64,000 nt of DNA. Source: JAJFUE01 sp039683515 (GTDB lineage Bacteria; Sumerlaeota; Sumerlaeia; MVZB01). Location of the stretch: assembly GCA_039683515.1 (NCBI GenBank), contig JBDKRG010000049.1, positions 1 to 64,000 of the forward strand, read 5' to 3'. Every line of letters begins with the position of its first letter. The first letter of the stretch is position 1. Shown one piece after another: positions 16,833-24,628 of the stretch. The translations under genes were made by a program, and so were the position numbers. The notes beneath the pieces are model-generated. The model saw only the letters and a list, made by a program, of their open reading frames with translations, made no database searches and had not been told where the DNA came from.

Positions 16833-16909
16833 CGTTCTTCCAACATGAAACCTGCGGGTTATTTTATTTCTTTTGCGCTGCCAGTCGCGGCGGGCGGGGT
16901 CGTGAAGCC

Positions 16910-19801
16910 ATGAATGGCCACGCAAAAACGCGAAAGATCGCTCCAATGGCCGGCGAGGGCGCCGGCCCCACAGTGAAGCTGCTCGAATGGTTGGGCTCGT
17001 ATGGGCTGGCGTGCGCGCTGCTGCTGGGGCTGTTCGCGCTCACGCTGGCCGGGACGCTCGAGCAGGGCGGCATCGGGCTGTACCGCGCGCAGCAAAAATA
17101 CTTCGAGTCGCTGGTTGTATGGGCGGGGCCGGCGCCGGTTTTTCCGGGCGGGCTGACGCTCATGGCGCTGCTCGGGGTCAACCTGGTTGCGGGCGCGTTC
17201 GTTCGGCGGCGGACGGGCCTTGGATTGTATCTCGTCCATGGCGGCGTGCTGTTGCTTTTGGCGGGCGGGATGTTCTCGCGCCGGTTCGCGGACGAAGGCC
17301 GGGTGTTTTTGAGCCCGGGCGAAACGGCCGGCTCGTTCGAGAGCCGCGACGAGTGGGAAGTCGCCGTGAGCGACACCAGCCGGCCGGACCGCGATTTCGA
17401 ATACATCATCGACCAAAAAGAATTCGTGAATTTGCCAGGCGGCGGGCGCTCGTTCCGCGACGCGGCCCTGCCGTTCGAGATCGGGCTTTCGCATTACATG
17501 GTCAACTGCGCGCCGCGCGAGACGCCCGGCGCGCGCGACCAGATCGATGCCTACACGCTCGCGGCGCTGCCGCCGGAAAAGGAAAACGAGCTGAACACGC
17601 CCGGGCTGCGCGTGACGGTGAGCGAAGCCGGCAATTCGAAGACGGCCGATCGGGAGACCGGCGTTCCCGGGGCCGTGCGCGAGGGATTCGTGTGGGGGCT
17701 CGAGCGCGGGCCGTGGGTCTTTGAGGCGCAGGGCAAGACGTGGTCGGTGGCGCTGCGGCGGCGGCAGTGGGCGCTGCCGTTCTCGCTCGGCCTGGCGCGG
17801 TTCGCGCACGAGACTCACCCCGGGACGAGCATCCCGAGCGCATACCAGAGCGACCTGGTCGTGACCGACGCGGGCGCGCGCACGCCGGCGACGATCCGGA
17901 TGAACGAGCCGCTGCGATACCGCGGCTACACGTTCTTCCAGTCGTCGTACCTGGAGGATGCGGGGAAGACCACGACGGTGCTGGCGGTCGTGCGCAATCC
18001 GCTCGAGCGGCTGCCGCTGTGGGCGAGCGCGCTGATCACGATCGGATTGTTCCTGCATTTCGGCCGGAGGCTCTCGAGGCACCTGAAGCGAGTGTCGGCC
18101 GCCTGCCTCGCATGCTTATGGATCGGCAGCGTCCACGCGGCCGACCCGATCCTCACGCCGCGGAACGTGAAGGCGTTCGGCTCGCTGCCGATCCAGGACG
18201 GCGGGCGGGTCAAGCCGATCTCGACGTTCGCGCGGTTCAAGCTCATCCAATTCAGCGGGCGCTCGACGCTGGATGGTGAACCGGCCACGAGCTGGCTGAT
18301 GCGCGTCGTGCTGAAACCGGAGACGGCGCTCGACGACAACATCTTCCTCATCGAAAACCCGCGCCTCATGCAGGCGCTCGGGCTGAGCGACGACAAGCGG
18401 CGCGCGCGATTCAGTTACGCCGAGCTGATGGGGCACCGGCAGGCGCTCATCGAGCAGGCCCAGGCGGCGTACGCGGCCGGCAGCCGCGACCTGGTTCAGC
18501 GCCAGGCGCTCGACCTGTTCCAGAACGTGATGGAGTTTCAGTCGCTGGCCACGGCGATGGAGTTCATGCTCGGGCCCGGCCGCGGCGAGAGCACGAGCCC
18601 GGGGCTGGCGATGATCCCGCCGGCCGACCCCGGGCGGCTCGAGTGGTGGACGCCGGAGGAAGTGACCTGGCGCTCCGAGCACGGCGAAACGCCGGCGGAG
18701 CCGGAGGTGGCGATCGCCAAAGGGCTGGCCGCGATCGAAAAGGCGATCGACAGCCCCGAGCGGTTCACGGCCGAGCTGGCGGCGCTGGCGCGCGAGGCTT
18801 CGGCGGCGGCGGCGCAGCGGGCCGACGCGCGCCGGCTCGGGCTCGAGGGGTTCTATTACCGCGCGGATTTCTTCGGCCGCGCACTGGCGATTTATGTTTT
18901 GGGGTTCGTGCTGGTCGCGCTCAGCTGGCTCACGCCGCGGCGCAAGCTCGCGTGGCGCGGCGGGGTGACGCTCACCGCGGCCGCCACGGCGCTGGTCATC
19001 GCCGGGATCGTGATCCGCTGCATCATCCGCGGGCGGCCGCCGGTCACGAACCTCTACGAAACGACGCTGTTCATCCCGGCCGCGGCGGCGGCGATCGCGC
19101 TCGGGGCCGAGTGGTTCGACCGGCGCCGGATCGCGGCGGGGCTCGGGGCGCTGCTGGGAGCCGCGGGGCTGTTCATCGCGAATCGATACGAGATCAAGGA
19201 CGGCGCCGACACGATGGGGAGCCTCGTGGCGGTGCTCAATTCCAACTTCTGGCTCGCGACGCACGTGACGACGGTGACGCTCGGGTATTCGGCGGGGCTG
19301 CTGGCCGGCGCGCTCGGGCACATTTATATTTTTGCGGCGCTGATGCGCGGGAGGGGGAAGCCCGAGTTCCTGGCCGGGCTCGCGCGGATGACGTATGGGG
19401 TCGTGTGCTTCGCGCTGCTGTTCTCGCTGCTCGGGACGGTGCTGGGCGGCGTCTGGGCCAACGACAACTGGGGGCGGTTCTGGGGGTGGGACCCCAAGGA
19501 AAACGGCGCGCTGCTGATCGTGCTGTGGTGCCTCGCGATCGTCCATGCAAGGAAGGGCGGTTATATCAAGCAGACGGGGATCGCGCTGAGCGCCGTGGGG
19601 CTGGCGATGGTCGTGGTGTTCAGCTGGTGGGGGGTGAACCTGCTCGGGGTGGGGCTGCACAGCTACGGGTTCACGAGCGGGATTCTGGGATGGCTCGTTG
19701 GATATTGGGTCGTTGAGGCTGGGGTGATTGGGCTGGGGGCGATTCGATCTTTAACAACAAATGAAATTCAGCACACGGATGGTGACGGATCGAACGGATA
19801 A
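16910..19801 (+). CDS. Fused ResB-CcsA cytochrome c biogenesis protein (System II)
   Basis: A 963-residue fusion. Residues ~20-400 are a ResB-like half with four membrane helices and a large periplasmic loop. Residues ~640-950 are a CcsA half with many helices and the tryptophan-rich haem-handling motif WANDNWGRFWGWDPKENG at 849-866, plus conserved periplasmic His residues. Together they deliver haem to apocytochromes c. No CcdA or ResA is nearby. Two oddities: the first ~21 codons lie in or beside an intergenic-type palindrome (16945-16972), so the true start is uncertain, and the last residues TNEIQHTDGDGSNG come from an ACGGAT repeat. A short palindromic element is also inserted in frame at A246-G254. 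Confidence 0.93.
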   Translation: MNGHAKTRKIAPMAGEGAGPTVKLLEWLGSYGLACALLLGLFALTLAGTLEQGGIGLYRAQQKYFESLVVWAGPAPVFPGGLTLMALLGVNLVAGAFVRRRTGLGLYLVHGGVLLLLAGGMFSRRFADEGRVFLSPGETAGSFESRDEWEVAVSDTSRPDRDFEYIIDQKEFVNLPGGGRSFRDAALPFEIGLSHYMVNCAPRETPGARDQIDAYTLAALPPEKENELNTPGLRVTVSEAGNSKTADRETGVPGAVREGFVWGLERGPWVFEAQGKTWSVALRRRQWALPFSLGLARFAHETHPGTSIPSAYQSDLVVTDAGARTPATIRMNEPLRYRGYTFFQSSYLEDAGKTTTVLAVVRNPLERLPLWASALITIGLFLHFGRRLSRHLKRVSAACLACLWIGSVHAADPILTPRNVKAFGSLPIQDGGRVKPISTFARFKLIQFSGRSTLDGEPATSWLMRVVLKPETALDDNIFLIENPRLMQALGLSDDKRRARFSYAELMGHRQALIEQAQAAYAAGSRDLVQRQALDLFQNVMEFQSLATAMEFMLGPGRGESTSPGLAMIPPADPGRLEWWTPEEVTWRSEHGETPAEPEVAIAKGLAAIEKAIDSPERFTAELAALAREASAAAAQRADARRLGLEGFYYRADFFGRALAIYVLGFVLVALSWLTPRRKLAWRGGVTLTAAATALVIAGIVIRCIIRGRPPVTNLYETTLFIPAAAAAIALGAEWFDRRRIAAGLGALLGAAGLFIANRYEIKDGADTMGSLVAVLNSNFWLATHVTTVTLGYSAGLLAGALGHIYIFAALMRGRGKPEFLAGLARMTYGVVCFALLFSLLGTVLGGVWANDNWGRFWGWDPKENGALLIVLWCLAIVHARKGGYIKQTGIALSAVGLAMVVVFSWWGVNLLGVGLHSYGFTSGILGWLVGYWVVEAGVIGLGAIRSLTTNEIQHTDGDGSNG
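16945..16972. repeat. Short GC-rich palindromic repeat, copy 2, inside the ResB-CcsA start region
   Basis: It begins AATGGCCGGCGAGGGCGCCG and ends GCCCCACA, differing at one base from 13732-13759. It encodes the MAGEGAGPT segment of the fused cytochrome biogenesis protein. The repeat ends directly before the codons of the first real membrane domain. Confidence 0.65.
17645..17672 (+). repeat. Partial in-frame palindromic element in ResB-CcsA
   Basis: GCCGATCGGGAGACCGGCGT plus TCCCGGGG matches the right half of the elements at 27083-27130 and 28703-28771. It encodes ADRETGVPG (A246-G254), close to the ADREIGVPG of the macroglobulin copy. The residues before it (SEAGNSKT) show no left arm, so this copy is partial. 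Confidence 0.75.
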
Positions 19802-19854
19802 ATACAGATTCATTCGGCACACGGATCAAACGGATTCAACGGATTTCAAAACAA

Positions 19855-19883
19855 TCCCTCGCTCACGCTCGGGCTACTGCATG
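19855..19883. repeat. 29-nt repeat supplying the rluD-like stop codon, copy 1
   Basis: TCCCTCGCTCACGCTCGGGC followed by TACTGCATG is identical at 48923-48951. Here it ends the minus-strand pseudouridine synthase gene: its Met-Gln-stop is encoded by the final CTACTGCAT of the repeat. At 48923 it follows a glycosyltransferase gene. Confidence 0.75.
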
Positions 19884-20935
19884 GAAAGCCAGCTGTCGAT
19901 AGCCGCCCGCCACTTTTCGGGCCAGACCAGGTTCAGGACGGCCTGCATGTCGTCGGGGGGCATCGCGGTGAACTCGAGCGTCTTGCCGGTGGCGGGGTGA
20001 TCGAATTTCAGGCGCGTGGCGTGGAGCATCTGGCGGCCGGGCCAGACGGCGCCGAGTTGCGGCCGAAGTTTCGGCGTGACGGCGGCGAGCGTGCGCGGCA
20101 GCGTCCAGCCGTAATCGGTGTCGGAGAGGATCGGCCGGCCGATCGATTCGAGATGGACGCGGATCTGGTGCGTGCGGCCGGTGTGGAGCGTCAGGCCCAG
20201 GAGCGCCAGGCCGCCGTCCTGAACGACCACGCGCCAGTCGGTCTGCGACGGCCGCCCCTGCCCCTCTTTCGTGACGCCGATTTTTTTGCGGTCGCTCGTG
20301 CGGCGGCCGAGCGGCTTGTCGATCGAGCCGCTGTCCTGATGCATCATGCCGATGACGATGCCCAGGTAGCGGCGGCTGACGGCGCGCTCGGCGATGGCGG
20401 CGGTCAGGGCCCGGTAGGCGAGCGTCGAGCGCGCGGCGACCATCAGGCCGCTCGTCTGGGCGTCGAGCCGGTGAACGATGCCCCAGCGCCCCTCGCCGCC
20501 GACGCCGGCCAGCGACGGGCCGCAGTGCGCCAGCAAGGCGTTGGCCAGCGTCCCGCCGTGATGGCCCGGGGCGGGGTGGACGACCATGCCGGCCGGCTTG
20601 TTGACGACGATGACGTGCTCGTCGTCGTAGAGGATTTCGAGCGGGATCGATTCGGGCTTGAGCCGTTCGGTGTCGGGGGCGGGGATGACGTAGATGATTT
20701 GGTCGCCGGCGCGGACCTTGTAGCGGGCGGGCTGGGCGGCGCCGTTGACGGCGATGTTGCCGGCCTCGAGGTCGTTCTGGATCTGGCTGCGGGTGCGATC
20801 CTGGACGTGATCGGTCAGCCAGCGGTCGAGGCGCGCGCCGGCGCCTTCCCCAACCTCGAGCTCCAGCCTTGCGGGTGAAGCGTGGAATGCGGAAATATCA
20901 GGCATGTTGTCAGAGGATTGATTGATGTCGTTCAT
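19874..20935 (-). CDS. rluD: RluA/RluD-family 23S rRNA pseudouridine synthase
   Basis: A 353-residue enzyme. An N-terminal S4 RNA-binding domain (~28-90, ARLDRWLTDHVQDRTRSQIQ) precedes the pseudouridine synthase domain (~105-340). The catalytic Asp lies in the motif GIVHRLDAQTSGLMV. The motifs VVNKPAGMVVHP and LHTGRTHQIRVHL are also present. It isomerises uridine in 23S rRNA. The usual HRLDKDTSG is HRLDAQTSG here, a tolerated change. The start at 20935 lacks a clear ribosome site; an in-frame ATG at 20905 is possible. Confidence 0.93.
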   Translation of the reverse strand: MNDINQSSDNMPDISAFHASPARLELEVGEGAGARLDRWLTDHVQDRTRSQIQNDLEAGNIAVNGAAQPARYKVRAGDQIIYVIPAPDTERLKPESIPLEILYDDEHVIVVNKPAGMVVHPAPGHHGGTLANALLAHCGPSLAGVGGEGRWGIVHRLDAQTSGLMVAARSTLAYRALTAAIAERAVSRRYLGIVIGMMHQDSGSIDKPLGRRTSDRKKIGVTKEGQGRPSQTDWRVVVQDGGLALLGLTLHTGRTHQIRVHLESIGRPILSDTDYGWTLPRTLAAVTPKLRPQLGAVWPGRQMLHATRLKFDHPATGKTLEFTAMPPDDMQAVLNLVWPEKWRAAIDSWLSMQ

Positions 20936-21018
20936 GCAAGAGGGATGGTAAAACCAAAGGAAGGATTTTTCTTAGAAATCCGCATTCCACGCTTTCTTTC
21001 AATGCACTTGAGAAACTT

Positions 21019-21345
21019 TTACTCCTGTTCGTCGCCTTCGTCAAGGGGATCCCCGCCGCCGTAGTCCTCGCCGTCGTTGATCAGCTGGCGGAAGCTCTTG
21101 CCGGGCTTGAAGGTGGCAATGAGCTTGGGCGGGATGTGGATCCGGTCGCCGGTGCGCGGGTTGCGGCCGTTGCGGGCCTTCTTGTGCTTGACGTAAAAGG
21201 TGCCGAAGCCGACCAGCGAAATCTTCTCGCCGGACTTGAGCCCTTCCTTGATGGACGAAAGGAAGATCTCGAGCGCCTCGATCGCGTCCTTGCGACTCAT
21301 ACCCGTGGTCTGCGCGACTCGGTTGATGATTTCGGCCTTGGTCAT
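21019..21345 (-). CDS. HU/IHF-family nucleoid protein with acidic tail
   Basis: A 108-residue DNA-bending protein. The HU/IHF fold is clear: MTKAEIINRVAQTTGMSRKD helices, GEKISLVGFGTFYVKHKKAR, and the DNA-binding arm GRNPRTGDRIHIPPK with the conserved Pro. Unlike most HU proteins it ends in an acidic tail (GEDYGGGDPLDEGDEQE). A strong AGGAGGAG precedes the ATG. It is likely an abundant chromosomal architectural protein. The tail may modulate DNA binding. Confidence 0.95.
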   Translation of the reverse strand: MTKAEIINRVAQTTGMSRKDAIEALEIFLSSIKEGLKSGEKISLVGFGTFYVKHKKARNGRNPRTGDRIHIPPKLIATFKPGKSFRQLINDGEDYGGGDPLDEGDEQE

Positions 21346-21504
21346 GGCTGCTCCTCCTGATGGGCGTTGAGACGATGCAAAACCCAGCGCGGCGCTGATC
21401 CGGCCGGGTTCGTGAACGCAACCTGCTTACACTGCCTACGCCTCGCTATCCTGTGAGAAATCAGGTTTTTAGTCAAGCCCCGAATTGCGGCGGGGCCGGG
21501 GCGG

Positions 21505-22044
21505 TCACATCGGACTCTGGTTGGAGCCCCCCGGCGGCGGCAGCAGCGAGCTGGCCGGCTGCGCGCCGCCCATAAACGTCCGCTCCTCGGCGGGCGTGGC
21601 CGGGGAGGGTTCGGGGGCGTCCGGCTTGAGCGCCTCGCGCAGCTCCTTGAGCTCGCCGCTGGCCATCGTGATCAGCTTCATCCCCGTGAGCATGACGGTC
21701 AGGCTCAGGTGCGCGAGGACGATCGCGCCCACCCCCAGAATGAGGAGCGTCAGAAGGCGGGTGACGGGGTACTGCTGGTTCCTGTAAACGATTTCGAGCG
21801 CGTTGTTGCCGCCCAGGGCGCGCGCCCATTCGTCAAAGGCGCGGCTCAGCGCCGCCGGGCCGGTCAGCGCCGTGTAGATGCCGCTGAACACCTTGATGGC
21901 CATGAAGATGCCGACAAGCATGGCGACGACGCCGATGAGCGCGCCGAGAAGCCGGGTGCCGAGGACAATCATCGCCCAGACCGGGATCACCTTCTCGCCC
22001 AAGGGCTTCCGGCGGGTATCGTACTGGTTGCTGAAGTAATCCAT
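21505..22044 (-). CDS. Hypothetical membrane protein with two transmembrane segments
   Basis: 179 residues, family not recognised with confidence. Two hydrophobic segments are visible, LLGALIGVVAMLVGIFMAIK near residues 30-50 and LLTLLILGVGAIVLAHLSLT near 95-115. A cytoplasmic-looking Pro-rich tail follows (PEPSPATPAEE). The start at 22044 has GAGGTG upstream; a frame 22 codons longer enters the divergent control region. It is transcribed away from pbpC. The two-helix layout resembles DUF4282 proteins, but that is a weak impression. Confidence 0.6.
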   Translation of the reverse strand: MDYFSNQYDTRRKPLGEKVIPVWAMIVLGTRLLGALIGVVAMLVGIFMAIKVFSGIYTALTGPAALSRAFDEWARALGGNNALEIVYRNQQYPVTRLLTLLILGVGAIVLAHLSLTVMLTGMKLITMASGELKELREALKPDAPEPSPATPAEERTFMGGAQPASSLLPPPGGSNQSPM

Positions 22045-22162
22045 CAAAACACCTCGGGCGCGGGATGAAATACGATCAGCGATTATCCATCGGGGTTGTT
22101 TGTTTGGCAAATGCCGAGTTTATCATTATCGGCCAAACGGGGCGGGGGCTAGAATCGGTCTG

Positions 22163-24445
22163 ATGGCCATGCGCGAAGAAGATAAACATCCCTTGCCCGC
22201 AACCGGCGACCCCCCCAGTCCTCATTCCCGTCGGCGCCGGCGGCGGCGCGTGGCGGCCGGGATCGGGATCGGCTTGATCGTCGCGGCCGCGGCGGTTCTG
22301 GGCTGGCCGATGGACACGGAGAGGTATTTGAGGCCGGAGGCCTCGCCGGAGGTGGTCGACCGGGCCGGCCGCACGCTCGACGTCTTCCTGAGGGGCGACC
22401 AGCAGTGGTGCCTCGTGCGCGAGCTGGGCGGGTTCAGCCCGTGGGTCGTCAAGGCGACGGTCGCGGCCGAGGACCAGCGGTTTTACTCGCATCACGGGGT
22501 GGACCCGGTCGCGGTGGCGCGCGCCGTCGTCCAGAACGTGCGCGGGCGGCGGACCGTGAGCGGCGCCTCGACGCTCAGCATGCAGGTCATCAAGCTGACC
22601 GACGGGCCGGCGGGGTCGATCCTGGGCAAGATCGCGCAGGCGGTCTCGGCCGTGCGGCTCGAGCTGCGCGCGTCGAAGGACCAGATCCTCACGGCGTACC
22701 TCAACCGCGCGGCGTACGGGCTGAACCTGGTCGGTTGCGAGGCGGCCGCGCGGCGGTATTTTGGGAAGGCCTCGGCCGAGCTGACGCTGCCGGAGGCGGC
22801 GCTCATCGCGGGGCTGCCGCGCGCGCCGACGCACCTCATGCCGCTGGCGCACGCGAAGGAGGCCAAGGTCCGGCGCGACTGGGTGCTCGGGCGCATGCGC
22901 GAGGAAGGGATGATCGACGCGGACGAGCTGGCGCGCGCGGGGGAGATCTCGGTCGCGGCCGCGTGGCACGCGTTCCCGGCGCATGCGCCGCACCTGGCGT
23001 CGCGGATCCAGCCGGCCTCGGGCGCCGTGCGCACGACGCTCGACCTCGACATCCAGGCCGTGGCCGAGCGGCTCGTGGCGCGGCACGCCGAGACGCTCGG
23101 GCCGACGATCGGCGGCGGGGCGGCGATCGTCCTCGACGCGCGCGACGCCTCGGTGCTGGCGTGGGTCGGTGCGCCCGATTTTTTTAATCCGCGCGGCGGG
23201 CAGGTCGACTGCGCGCAGGCCGAGCGCGCGCCGGGCTCGACGCTCAAGCCGTTTATCTACGGCCTGGCGATCGAGCGCGGCAAGCTGTGGCCCAACGAGG
23301 CGCTGCTCGACGACACGCTCGATTATGGCCTGTATCAGCCGCGCAATTTCAGCGAGAGCCACCTGGGGCTCATGAGCGCGGACGAGGCGCTGCGGCTGTC
23401 GCTCAACGTGCCGGCGGTGATCGTCTTCGACCGGATCGGCGAGGACGCGACGCTCGATTTCCTCAGGCGGGCCGGGCTGGGGACGCTCACGCGGCCGGCC
23501 AAGGCCTACGGCCTGGGCCTGGCGCTCGGCAACTGCGAGGCGCGGCTCGACCAGCTCGCCGGGGCCTACTGCATGCTCGCCGCGCTGGGCCAGTGGCGGC
23601 CGGTCCACTGGACGGAGGGATCGGCGCCGGCCAAACGGCTGCTGTCGCGCGGCGTCTGCCTGGGCCTGTACCAGATCCTGCGCCAGCCGCTGCCGAAGGG
23701 ATTCGAAAGCCAGTCGGTCGGCGAGGGGGACGCGCTGTCGCCGGTCTGCTGGAAGACCGGGACCTCGACCGGCCTGCGCGACGCGTGGACGTTCATGTTC
23801 AACCGGCAATACGTCGTCGGGGTGTGGGTCGGCAACCCCGAGGGGAAACCCTCGCCGGTGCTGGTCGGGGCGCACACGGCGCTGCCGCTGGCGGCGCGGA
23901 TCTTCCGGGCGCTGCCGCGGCGGACCGACCCGCCGTGGCCGGATTTCAGCGGCGAGCTGCGCGAGGTCGAGGCGTGCGCGCTGAGCGGGCTGCCGGCGTC
24001 GGCGTGGTGCCCGCACAAGCGGCGCGACCTCGTCCCGCGCGAGCTGGCGCTGGGGCGCACGTGCGACGTGCACTGGCCCGGCGAGGGGGGGCGCGTCGTC
24101 GAGCGCTGGCCGGGCGCGGCGCGCGGGTGGGACCTCGCCGCGGTCCTTGCCCCCACGCCCTCGGTCCTCAGTCCCCAGTCCTCGTCGCTCAAGGAGCTGC
24201 GCATCCTCGAGCCGGCCATGGACGCCGAATACACGCTGACGGGCGAGGCGGGCGGCGACCGGCTGCGCGTCAAGGCGTCGCTCGACGAGCCGCTCCACTG
24301 GTTCGTCGACGACGGCTACCTGGGCGAGTCGACGCCGGACAAGCCGCTGACGCTCGAGCTCACGGAGGGAGAGCACAAGCTGGTGTGCTCGACGGCCGAC
24401 GGGCGGGTCAGCGCGATCAAGTATAAGGTGACAAAACCTGAATAA
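22163..24445 (+). CDS. pbpC: Penicillin-binding protein 1C (glycosyltransferase/transpeptidase)
   Basis: A 760-residue class A PBP of the PBP1C type. After an Arg-rich N-terminus and one membrane helix (~35-52) comes the GT51 glycosyltransferase with catalytic AAEDQRF (Glu103) and GASTLSMQ. The transpeptidase domain carries Ser359-TL-Lys362, the SxN motif (SLNVP) and KTGT at 531-534. The C-terminal BiPBP_C domain (~670-760) is typical of PBP1C. It pairs with the alpha-2-macroglobulin downstream, as in E. coli pbpC-yfhM: the macroglobulin guards the periplasm while PBP1C repairs murein. A low-complexity PTPSVLSPQSSS linker lies before the C-terminal domain. Confidence 0.95.
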   Translation: MAMREEDKHPLPATGDPPSPHSRRRRRRRVAAGIGIGLIVAAAAVLGWPMDTERYLRPEASPEVVDRAGRTLDVFLRGDQQWCLVRELGGFSPWVVKATVAAEDQRFYSHHGVDPVAVARAVVQNVRGRRTVSGASTLSMQVIKLTDGPAGSILGKIAQAVSAVRLELRASKDQILTAYLNRAAYGLNLVGCEAAARRYFGKASAELTLPEAALIAGLPRAPTHLMPLAHAKEAKVRRDWVLGRMREEGMIDADELARAGEISVAAAWHAFPAHAPHLASRIQPASGAVRTTLDLDIQAVAERLVARHAETLGPTIGGGAAIVLDARDASVLAWVGAPDFFNPRGGQVDCAQAERAPGSTLKPFIYGLAIERGKLWPNEALLDDTLDYGLYQPRNFSESHLGLMSADEALRLSLNVPAVIVFDRIGEDATLDFLRRAGLGTLTRPAKAYGLGLALGNCEARLDQLAGAYCMLAALGQWRPVHWTEGSAPAKRLLSRGVCLGLYQILRQPLPKGFESQSVGEGDALSPVCWKTGTSTGLRDAWTFMFNRQYVVGVWVGNPEGKPSPVLVGAHTALPLAARIFRALPRRTDPPWPDFSGELREVEACALSGLPASAWCPHKRRDLVPRELALGRTCDVHWPGEGGRVVERWPGAARGWDLAAVLAPTPSVLSPQSSSLKELRILEPAMDAEYTLTGEAGGDRLRVKASLDEPLHWFVDDGYLGESTPDKPLTLELTEGEHKLVCSTADGRVSAIKYKVTKPE

Positions 24446-24448
24446 GAA

Positions 24449-24541
24449 ATTGAACCACGGAGACACGGAGTCACGGAGAATCTGGAAATTCGGAATTCAA
24501 TCTTGATTCTTCTCCGTGACTCCGTGTCTCCGTGGTTCAAT
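24449..24541. repeat. Perfect 32-nt inverted repeat between pbpC and the macroglobulin gene
   Basis: The left arm (24449-24480) begins ATTGAACCACGGAGACACGG. The right arm (24510-24541) is its exact reverse complement, with a 29-nt spacer. It is the second and best copy of the family at 1946-2074. It may act as a strong hairpin between two genes that are otherwise expected to be co-expressed. Confidence 0.85.
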
Positions 24542-24628
24542 TCAACGGAACCTTTTTGCTGGTATCGGGTCTGTGGGAACAGGCAAACTGGTTGAGATTG
24601 CTCAAAAACCTGATCGGGAGCGTGCGCC

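Noticed and set aside
22076..24466. A ~796-codon open frame on the minus strand opposite pbpC.
   Set aside because: It is an Arg/Pro-rich GC-driven mirror of a well-supported gene, without domains or a ribosome site.
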